In this document: piece by piece, positions 55,510 through 64,000 of the stretch | How positions within the stretch are numbered: the stretch's first letter is position 1 | Layout: the number at the start of each line of letters is the position of its first letter | Assembly: GCA_026874595.1 (NCBI GenBank) | Contig: CM049317.1 | Location: forward strand, 40,324,401 to 40,388,400 | DNA from: Sipunculus nudus | Taxonomy: Eukaryota > Annelida > Sipuncula > Golfingiida > Sipunculidae | DNA length: 64,000 nucleotides | Direction of reading: 5' to 3' | The notes under the pieces: generated by a model | The model's database searches: none | Told to the model about the DNA's origin: nothing | Seen by the model: only the letters and a program-made list of their open reading frames with translations | Made by a program: the position numbers and the translations under genes

Positions 55510-56033
55510 CTAGCCAGGTGCAGGTCATGAGTTCACTCAGTGCAGTAGCCTGAGCAAGCAATTTGTCACAGTTCACTCGGGGCAACAGCCTTTCTCACCT
55601 AAGCCTGTTCAGCCCCATGCATCAGACTCAAGGTAAGTTTGATGTATTGGCCTAATATTTTGACCTGTCTATGTGTCTTTGATTTCTTTCTCGCTCACAA
55701 GATAGGTGTCGCCACCTACAATGACTTTTGCACAGTTTGTGTCCTTGCGTTTTTCTCAGGAGGGGTTTGATAGATCAGTCTGAAATTGGGCATATGTATA
55801 TATCTCTGATAGCTTCGTTGTATACAAGACTGGTGGTGCCAGCTACAATCTTTTTAGTGTTGTGTGCACCCATGCAAGAATTTCAGCAGTGATGTTTGTG
55901 TAATTGTTTCTTATTCAAAATGTTTAGTACTTGCATTGTTCATATACATGAAAAGTAATGGTCCAGCATTGAAGCATTATACCTGGTGTATTTCCCAATG
56001 CACAGGTTTGCATTAGGCCTGTATGCCTTGTTT
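55510..56033 (+). repeat. family A copy 5, right part
   Basis: Continues the copy interrupted at 50076: DR2 motif (about 55521), splice donor AAG|GTAAGT (55630-55638), tail cattaggcctgtatgccttg ending about 56033. Confidence 0.85.
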
Positions 56034-56553
56034 AACTTCAGATCAGTTCATGAAGTTACGATTCTTGGTTTTCCATTGTTTCAAGCGAATTTCACTAGAT
56101 GACATTGATTTTCCTGCTGATTTTGCACCAATGAGGCGGAGCTAGCGGATCACAGGTCTATCCTGTCCAGGTCTCTGTTTCTCTCCAAATAACAAGTGGC
56201 GTCACCTACAATCATGTTTATGTGGCAGACATGCATGCTAATATGCAACACATCTCACTCTATTTCCCTTTACCACTCAACCCATGCCTCACTTCACCCA
56301 TACCACTCTGATTTCATCGGATACACGTAGTTGCTTGTCGACTACCTATATTTTTGTGGTAAATGTAGTTCAGATGTTGATAAAAGTCACTGAATGGTTA
56401 AACCTGTTTTGCTTAGTGAGATGAGAGAAAACACAACTGACTTGATGATCTCAGAATAGAAAACCGTTTAATCATGTTCCACAAAGCCATGTGATGCCAT
56501 ATTATGAGATCATCATTGACACACTTCAATGTCAGGTTACCAATCAGATTCTG
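56034..56553. other. intron 3' end, repeat fragment
   Basis: 56150-56330 is a fragment of the 276-bp repeat family of 61.8-63 kb (ggcgtcacctacaatcatgt, ggatacacgtagttgcttgt). The rest is unassigned. Confidence 0.5.
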
Positions 56554-56721
56554 TTAAAATGATGAAACAAAATTTTGTATGTTGAATAAAACTTTCTGTA
56601 GTGTGCTCTTTGGAGATAATAGGACCACCTCTTGCTGGGCACTGCAGGGCCTCAGCAGACACTGACCCAGATCTTCATGCATCATGCTGTTGAATAAAGA
56701 CTTCATGTCATCCCATTTGTC
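56554..56721 (-). CDS. possible terminal exon of an antisense gene
   Basis: On -, a strong acceptor (tttcatttttccag, ending at 56722) precedes 55 codons and a TAA at 56556-56554. The protein reads DKWDDMKSLFNSMMHEDLGQ, then CLLRPCSAQQEVVLLSPKST and LQKVLFNIQNFVSSF. Codon use and amino-acid composition look genuinely coding. I do not recognise the family. It lies inside the FAM221A intron, about 165 bp upstream of that gene's next exon and on the opposite strand. It could be the last exon of a nested or overlapping gene, or a processed remnant. No upstream exon was identified on - within the window. Confidence 0.4.
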   Translation of the reverse strand, partial: DKWDDMKSLFNSMMHEDLGQCLLRPCSAQQEVVLLSPKSTLQKVLFNIQNFVSSF

Positions 56722-56886
56722 CTGGAAAAATGAAAGCCACGTGTATCTGTTACTGGTTATGATATGAGTAGGACAATCCCCAAACAACCTGATATCATAA
56801 TACTAGTACTCTGATCTTCTCAAATGGACTGCCTCATGCCTAATGCTGATAACTTCACTAACATCATCATATGCTTGTGTTTTCAG

Positions 56887-56981
56887 AGAATCAAGAACAG
56901 GTTGTTTGTAAGCTGGACATCATCAACAGGACTGGATTGCAAGCTGATTGGTCCAGAGACCCCATGTTTTTGTGGTCACCG
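56887..56981 (+). CDS. FAM221A: FAM221A-like protein, next internal exon
   Basis: The acceptor tgtgttttcag ends at 56886 and the donor CACCG|GTAAGT starts at 56982. The 95-bp exon opens in phase 0, matching the end of the exon at 3855, and reads RIKNRLFVSWTSSTGLDCKL then IGPETPCFCGHR, ending in a split Arg codon. The R-L-F-V-S-W, S-x-T-G-x-D-C-K-L-x-G-P-E-T and C-F-C-x-H-R blocks are signature segments of FAM221A. Joined to the first exon, the junction reads VVPK-RIKNRLF. The cysteines and His may bind metal (inference). No later exon was found before 64000. Confidence 0.88.
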
Positions 56982-57341
56982 GTAAGTACCATAAATTCTC
57001 TATTTTAAGTTGTATATCTATTATAAGCCACACCTGGACTTTCTGGTGTCCTGTCCGTGATGCCCCGAGAAAAAGGAAGATATGGACAACCCACCTTTGA
57101 AGCCGCACCTGGACTTCCGGTGAAGGAACCCATGGCAGCTCAAGCCACTGAAGTGTTCTGAGATTATTGTCAGATCTGTAATATAAATTCAAAGGTGATA
57201 AATTGGTGTACAGTTGACAGAAAGTTTGATAATTAAAAAAAGGATGTTAAATCAGGTATCTGATACAGATTAGAAGAATGCTGTCAGGTATTCTGTCAAC
57301 AGGAAAGCAGACCCGCCAAGATCTATGCACGCTGAACATAT

Positions 57342-58106
57342 TGTTACGGAACCCAATATAAACAGATCGGAATGCGTGATGAACACAAATTTTGTAATGA
57401 AGATAAAAAAAAAATCAGGTTCTGTAACACTAGGCAGCGGGAAATGTCTAGGGGTATGAATAAGGAAGTCAGTGGTTTTTTGTTAACAAATAACTATAAT
57501 TTATTCCTAAAACAACCCTTACAATACACTAAATCAATACAATTATACAGTGAAACAGCGGTATAGCAACAAGTCAATACAATAATACAGAAAGATAATG
57601 ATACAATTAGCTGAATACCAACAGTGTCACTAAAATAAGTCCTTTGAATGTAAGCTCTTGGAGAATGACAGTCCAGTGGAAAGTTCTTGCAACAACACAG
57701 AAATTAATCTGAAGTCCAAATGTATAAAATCCAGGAAAGTTCTTTAAATATCTATCATTGCCGCATTCGTCGGATAAGGTCTTAGAATCTGACACGCTTC
57801 TGCGTCCGCTGGTATCTGCTCTGCTGTCTGCCCCCTGGCCCTAAACACTAGCCCTTTATATACCTTCACACCCTAAGCCAAGAACCTTCTTCTTCTCAAA
57901 CAGTCGACCCTACTCCACAGTAAACACGCGTTTCAGGAATTCTCTAGAAAGACATAGCCGTGTGTCTCTAGACATACCAGGCTCATCACGTGACCCACTA
58001 CCAGGTGTGAAAACTCAAGGCCCACATGACAACGAGAGTTCAACCAGTACGGAATGTAACAGCAACACGAGTTCCGCCCGTGTCACATAATAGAGCACCT
58101 GTAACA
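57342..58106 (-). mobile_element. solo LTR with 4-bp target duplication
   Basis: The 765-bp segment has TGTTAC..GTAACA ends and is flanked by ATAT on both sides (57338-57341 and 58107-58110). On - it contains a TATA box (ggtatataaagggc, about 57864-57851) about 240 bp from its start, so it is oriented opposite to FAM221A. No internal coding region is present, as expected after LTR-LTR recombination. The solo status and superfamily are inferred. Confidence 0.7.
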
Positions 58107-58404
58107 ATATAACTGGGACAGGGTAAGCGAGGCTGAGTGTTATTTCTGTGAGAATCAAAGCCGTTATATCAACATTATGTTCCTATAATTACAACACTAA
58201 AATTTACTAACTTTTTTTATGTACATGTGGAGTCTTTCTGAGCATTTTTCTTGAGCTCACACGGATTTGCAGACGATTTTATTTTTGGCATTTGTATGCG
58301 AGTGCAAGAATAATATGAATGACTGGAGTTTGAGATTTCCCTTGCAGCTATAGAGAAATAAGTGCACTTATTAGTGCAATTATGTTTTGGTGGCATTGGT
58401 TTGT

Positions 58405-58790
58405 CAGCTCAGCTGGCTGTAAGTCATCTGAGCTATAGCAATCACTCTTTGTACACCGTCCTTCCGGCCGTCTGTAAACAGGGCACAAATCCTAACCGTT
58501 GTCCCTAGAATTTTCTATCTGTACATCCCGGGAGGTCCATGAAAAATCTCCTTGGAAACCTGAAATAAGGTCACTATGACCTATATCCTTTGAGCTATAG
58601 GGCTTGTAAGTACCCCCCAGAAATTTGATACAAAAGCTCCAGTATCTGAATAACTAATGCCATGATTATTTACATGCATATTGATCATGGAGAGTTTCAT
58701 CAGTTCCTGCAGACTGGTGGCACCACTTGTATTTTTTCGAATTTTTTTCACATTTTTTTCTGTATTTTTGAGACCTTCAGATGAAGTGGT
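58405..58790 (+). repeat. family B copy with head
   Basis: It starts near ctcagctggctgtaagtcat and contains 'ctccttggaaacctgaaat', 'gcatattgatcatggag' and 'ctggtggcaccac', ending in the poly-T-rich ttttttcgaa segment. Confidence 0.8.
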
Positions 58791-58839
58791 TGTTAGTTCA
58801 CCGCAAAAAAATGGTTTTCTAATCTTATAAATATATTAG

Positions 58840-59080
58840 TATAATTTTTCTTTTCTAGAAATAATTTCTAAATATTTCTAAGAACTAGAAAAATGTAGAA
58901 ACTGATTTTGAAATTTTTTCTAGATACCGTATCATACAGTGAAAGTAATTTCTACAAGTTTTTTCTATATTTTTCTAGTTTACTAGAATATTTTTCTATA
59001 AACATAAAAAATTTTCTATAAAGCAAGTAATGTTTACAATTATCTAGGATTTTCTATCAATCTATAAATTATTTTTTTTT
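58840..59080. repeat. TTTCTA-rich low-complexity tract
   Basis: ttttcta or its complement tagaaa occurs more than a dozen times within 240 bp, many extended to tctaga- or ctagaa-like palindromes. Confidence 0.7.
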
Positions 59081-59659
59081 GTGAGTGAAGTTATGTATAT
59101 TTCATGTGTAAATTTTCTAAAATTTAAAAAAAGCTCCAAATAACATGGACTTTTTGTGGACCTTTATTCACCAAGTTATATGTAAACAGCATGCATCTTT
59201 TTAACTTAGGAACTGCTAACTAAAATCATATATATATAATTTAAATATAAAAAGAATATATGATGATGATTATGATATATATATTTTGTCATTCTGATTT
59301 TCAGAATGATTTAACCATGTATTTTCTTAAGAAATCTGATGCATGCTTTGTGTTATTTTCACCATTGATATGGATTTACTCATGGTCAAGGCCACTCTTA
59401 GAAAAAGTCATGACCACAACTAAAGTAGGCTTTTTATGATAATAAAAATCAAAATTAATTCCAACCATAGAAATTTTGCTTTTCAGCAAATAATTGTAAT
59501 CATTAAAAATTAATTAATTCATTTAAATTTTATAAAATATTTATTAAAATTTAAATATATCTAAATTGTAGTCTTATTATAAAATGTGTTTGTATATATT
59601 TTAATATGTGTGCCATTATAAGTATAAATTATATTACTTTGGTATAAATCATAGTAAAA

Positions 59660-60060
59660 AACTGTAAAGTTATCACAGGGTCTTATTTTCCATTATGACA
59701 AGTTTATGATAACATCATAGCTTTACAGTGTAATATTATCATAATATTATCATAATCATATTATGATGATATTTTATTAAAACTATATTGTAAAATTATA
59801 GTACTTATAAGAATATTACTATAGTGATATTAACCTGTTACTGTAGTAACATTATAATACTACTGTAGTGATTTTAAACTATTACACTTTATAGTAACAT
59901 TAATTATAATACTACTATAGTGATATTAATCTATTACTGGAGTGATATTATAAAATTACTATAGTGATATTAACCTATTACTGAAGTAATATTATAATAT
60001 TACTATAGTACTATATTATAGTAATACTGTAGTATTATATTATCATAATACTATACCACT
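59660..60060. repeat. AT-rich array of actatagt / attac motifs
   Basis: Degenerate units of the type tactatagtgatattaac plus ctattactgtagtaatatta repeat several times from about 59813 to 60040. Almost every segment is locally palindromic. No coding capacity. Confidence 0.7.
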
Positions 60061-61369
60061 GATGGACAATGGCAGTTAGGTTTAAATATTGTAATATAAT
60101 AATAAAACTAACATTTTTACAGTTATATTGTATTTTTACGATAATTTAATCAGGGTATAATCCTTTTCAAACATCTCTGAAAATTAGGTAGCACTAATTC
60201 ATGAGTCAGATTTCTTGAAAATGTGTTGCGTGGTTCAAAAGTTATAGTAATTCACCAATAATTTATACTAGCAATTACGCGTGCTATGCACTGTTTAGGG
60301 CAAGCAGTTAGTTCTGATGTCAAATAGTCTGTCAAAGCTGAATGTCCTGGTTGTACAATGTTACCATCATAAGATATCTTTGAATCCGACATTTGGTGTA
60401 AGTGGTCTGTCTTTGAGTTGACCTTATGTCGGGGTCTGGATGACTTGTAAGAATACGTTCCTGTACGAATGTTGGAATGTCTTCGGACAAACCCGGCACA
60501 TATGTATATAAAAAATCACAGCAGTCTGTGGTGTCAGAGGAGATACAGAAAATCACACAAATTGCGTTACGCTATTAATATTTAGATCCATTATATGCAT
60601 GATGTTATGCATAAAAAATCTAATTTAAGCCAAAAGATCGGCCATAGAATTTTTCGAAGAGGTTGATATGATAAATGAAATCATTTTAATATGGAAATAT
60701 ATTATGCTGAACTGTTTGCCATTTATAGTTGCCCTCCGAGCCCATCAATCTGCCAGTAAAGGAACCTGTTATTTAGCATGGTAGTAGCTCAGTAGCGCTG
60801 AGACATGTTTTCGATAGTTGCATTCCCTTTGGCACACACAAAACTGAGCACTCACATGGTCGGGCAATTCCACTGCGCAAACCTTTGTTGTAGCATTATA
60901 TAATGAGGTACATTTCATGGCTGTGTATTATTTTAGATATCACGTATTCCTAATGACTTTTCCTGTGTGAAAGCTGAGCCGATGTTTTTCCAGTGAGAAT
61001 CTACTTCAACAGTAGCTCATATCAATTGTCATTCCAAGGCCCTTTTTCTGATGTCTAAATGTCTGAAATCTGCTGTAAAACCATGGCAACGCATATTGCG
61101 GAAAACCTCATTATATTTGAAAATGTGGGGTCTAATTTTTCTAACTTTGTCAGTTTTAAAGCTAGGGAGGTCTAGTTTTTTTGCATCGTGTAGCATTCAA
61201 GTAGTATTATTTGATTATACTAAGTGTCGCAATATCTTGTATAATATCTCGTCAAACGAGATATTTCGAGATATCACTTACTGTAAGCCAAGAGTCAACC
61301 AGTATGCAGGAATCATATTGAAATTGACATTTCGTAAGTCCTACAGCAGTATATCGAAACTGTTTTTTT
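60061..61369. other. intronic sequence, nothing identified
   Basis: No repeat family or gene that I can support. The short ORFs at 60332 (-) and 61051 (+) lack recognisable motifs. Confidence 0.35.
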
Positions 61370-63280
61370 AGCAAACCTGTGAGCTAATGCGATGGTGCAG
61401 CGTCGTCCGTCCATCGTCAGCCATTCGCCGTCCGCCGTCCAGGGCTGGAAGTCAGCAACCGTCGGAGCTAGCAGCTCCAAATTACATGTAAGAAATAGTC
61501 ACATGTGAAACTTGGTGCCCTGGAGAATAGATTGGGTAAATACAGTTTTAAAAAAAAAAAGCAAGTCAAGAGGTTACTCAGTACAAACAGGTGAGGTCCA
61601 GGCATCACCATGGCAACTGACCTGGCTCTGAGGGGGTGTCTAGACAATGTGTCTAGACGTCTAGATACAGCATCTAGACATCTAGACACAGTGTTTAGAT
61701 GCAGAATTCCCAGATTATTGGAACTATATCTTTCAACTGTTTGAAAAAAATTGGTTTGCATTCTAAGCCAATTGGGTTTATCATCAAGTCACATGTGAAC
61801 TGCTGCTCCCGCATTTTTGGTTGACCTCTGACCTTTCCTCGCTGCCCAGCGTCGATTTGTGCGTCTGTTTCCACACACAAACCTGCATATCTCGGGAACC
61901 GTTTGACCGATCAGGCTAAAAATTTTGCACAAATGTAGCCCTTTAATAGCTTTATAACATACACTAAAATGGTGGCGCCACCTGCAACCATTTTTGCACA
62001 GCATCCATCTGTTCATCTGCCTTGGGATAATATCACTCATATCTCAGCAGTGGTTTGACTTATCCACCTGACATTTTGCAGGTTTTATACATCCTGGACA
62101 GCTTTCTCGATTTTATAAGGTGGCGCCACCTACATTCACGTTTACTCTGCAGACATCCAAGCTCATATCTCAGGAACTGTTTGACCGATTGGGCTAAAAT
62201 TTTGCATGTGTATAGATCTCACATAGCTCTTCATCATAGGCAAAACTGGTGGCACCACCTGAACCATTTATGCACAGCGTCCATCTGTTCATCTGCCTTA
62301 GGATAAAATCACTCATATCTCAGCAGTGGTTTGACTTATCCACCTGGAATTTTGCAGGTTTATACATCCTGGACAGCTTTCTCAATTTATGACAGGTGGT
62401 GCCACCTACATTCACGTTTACTTTGCAGACATCCAAGCTCATATCTCCGGAACCATTTGACCAATTGGGCCAAAATTTTGCATGTGTATAGATCTCACAT
62501 AGCTCTTCGTCATAATCAAAACTGGTAGTGCCACCTGCAACCATTTATGCACAGCATCCATCAGTTCATCTGCCTTGGCGTAAAATCACTCATATCTCAG
62601 CAGTGATTAGACATATCCACCTGAAATTTTGCAGGTTTATACATCCTGGGCAGCTTTCTTGATTTTATGACAGGTTGGGCCACCTACATTCAGGTTTACT
62701 CTGCAGACATCCAAGCACATATTATGGAACCTTTGACCGATTGGGCCAAAACTTGCATGTGTATAGATCTCATATAGCTCTTCAACATATGGCAAAACTG
62801 GTGATGATACCTGCAACCGCTTATGCACAGCGTCCATCTGTTCATCTGCCTTGGGATAAAATCACTCATATCTCAGCAGTGGTTTGACTTATCCACCTGA
62901 AATTTTGCAGGTTTATATATCCTGGACAATTTTCTCGATTTTATGACAGGTGGCACCACCTACATTCACGTTTACTCTGCAGACATCCATGCTAATATGC
63001 AACACACTCTATTCCCCTTGCCACTGAATCCATTCCTAACTTCACCCGTCCCACTCTGATTTCTGTGGATACACATAGTCTCTTGTCGACTACCCATATT
63101 CTAGTTTTAAAATGTCCTAGTCTGAAACTTGCAGGTCCAAAATGTCCATTTTGCTGAAATCATAATGACTAAGGTAGATATGCAGGACTTAAAAGGATCA
63201 ATATTAAATTTTAAAAATAAACCTCCATTCATACTCCCAAACTTTGCACAGGTTTGCATTAGGCCTGTAGGCCTTGTTTT
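61370..63280 (+). repeat. family A-related element with 276-bp tandem core
   Basis: The head gcaaacctgtgagctaatgc (61371) is followed by cgtcgtccgtccatcgtc. The tail gcattaggcctgtaggcctt ends about 63280. Head and tail are those of family A, but the interior is different, so head and tail act as shared ends around unrelated interiors. T-runs lie on both outer sides (61362-61369 and 63276-63282). Confidence 0.75.
61850..62990 (+). repeat. tandem repeat, 276 bp x about 4
   Basis: The landmark atctcagcagtg recurs at 62041, 62317, 62594 and 62870 (periods 276, 277 and 276). Each unit has 'ttgcaggtttatacatcctg', 'gtggcgccaccta' (or a variant), 'ctgcagacatccaagctca' and 'ttgaccgattgggc'. Confidence 0.92.
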
Positions 63281-64000
63281 TTAATACGGCCGCTGGGGGG
63301 CGCTGGATGCTGACCTTACCAACATTACATGTTTTGGCTTAAAATAAACATAAACTATTGCTTATTTTCTTTCTCTGAGTTTTTTCCATAACCTGGTGCA
63401 GTCATCTGGACTCAATCTTGAGTCACTTTGTCAGTGTGTCCGTCTGTTTGTCAGTTGTCCTCAAATTCGTCTGCTGGTTCGCCTGCTTCGCCCATACACA
63501 ATAGATCCTTTAACAAATAGCCTTATCATCATTCTACTGCTTATAACTGCTTTCATTGCATTAATATTTGCTCAGATATATCACTATTTTCAACCCCTCC
63601 TAAATAAATAAAAAATAAACCACTATATTTTACTCCATATTAATCCATCAGTCAGGTTATTTCATTTATCATTTACTCACATATTACATTACATTCCTTT
63701 ATAATAGCCCAACATGTCCATCATATTCATAAGCTTTATCAACTCAATATAGTATCACAATGGAGATACATTTACAGTCTAATCACAATCAGCTGAGCAC
63801 CATGACCCATGGGTCCCTTGTTGTTGAATGAATTAATGCCCTTTTTTCAGCAGTGATTTGCAGTATTGGCCTCAGGTGGTGCAACCTACAATCATGTTTA
63901 CGTGGCAGACATCCATCTCACTCTATTTCCCCTTACCACTCAAACCATTCCTCACATCACTTGTACAACTATAATTTCGGTGGATACACATAGTTCCTTT
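63281..64000. other. intronic sequence with repeat fragments
   Basis: 63785-63825 matches the cagctgagc..gacccatggg terminus seen at 36802. 63850-64000 matches part of the 276-bp family region seen at 56150. The 71-codon ORF at 63396 has a hydrophobic stretch but no support as a gene. Confidence 0.45.

Noticed and set aside
63396-63611. 71-codon ORF with a hydrophobic helix
   Set aside because: No homology that I recognise, no splice or promoter support, and AT-rich DNA often gives hydrophobic frames.
1-64000. tRNA, rRNA or other structural RNA genes
   Set aside because: I looked for A-box/B-box pairs such as GGTTCGAATCC and conserved rRNA segments on both strands and saw none. A tRNAscan or Rfam run would be decisive.

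Overview
The window is animal nuclear DNA: spliced exons with GT..AG borders, many nested transposon copies, and no operon structure. The transposon mix (THAP/DDE_4 plus YqaJ-SWIM proteins, Ty3/gypsy elements with very short LTRs, and a non-LTR element carrying a 2A peptide) suggests a repeat-rich marine invertebrate such as a mollusc, hemichordate, cephalochordate or brachiopod. The sequence alone does not let me name the species.

The only host gene I recognise is a FAM221A-like gene on the + strand. One exon lies at 3777-3855 and the next at 56887-56981, and they join in phase. Between them is a single intron of about 53 kb that holds almost everything else in the window. The flanking exons are presumably outside the window.

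Layout: 0.6-1.6 kb, a short inverted-terminal-repeat element built around ~180 bp tandem units. 2.9-6.9 kb, dispersed and tandem repeats. 8.1 kb, an unassigned 120-codon ORF. 10.2-14.0 kb, a decayed copy of a large multicopy invertebrate gene whose C-terminal half looks like a FEN1/XPG-type nuclease followed by a CXC-like cysteine cluster. 15.3-23.4 kb, a TIR element with TAA target duplications; a gypsy element (15.6-20.3 kb) and a small MITE (21.3-22.0 kb) sit inside it. 24.2-28.4 kb, a decayed two-gene DNA transposon: a THAP plus DDE_4 transposase on +, converging on a SWIM plus YqaJ nuclease on -. This arrangement fits the ISL2EU group. 28.6 kb, a 66-bp-arm hairpin. 28.9-56.0 kb, long dispersed repeats (families A and B) interrupted by a CR1/Jockey-like non-LTR element on - (44.1-48.1 kb) and a second gypsy element on - (50.1-55.5 kb). 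57.3-58.1 kb, a solo LTR. 58-64 kb, more family A and B repeats and AT-rich arrays.

All mobile-element genes here carry stops, frameshifts, deletions or lost catalytic residues, so none looks autonomous. The most interesting points are the giant intron, the FEN1-like/CXC protein family, the convergent transposase/YqaJ-SWIM element, the 2A peptide, and repeat families that spread near-perfect nuclear-receptor DR1/DR2 motifs and consensus 5' splice sites through the intron.
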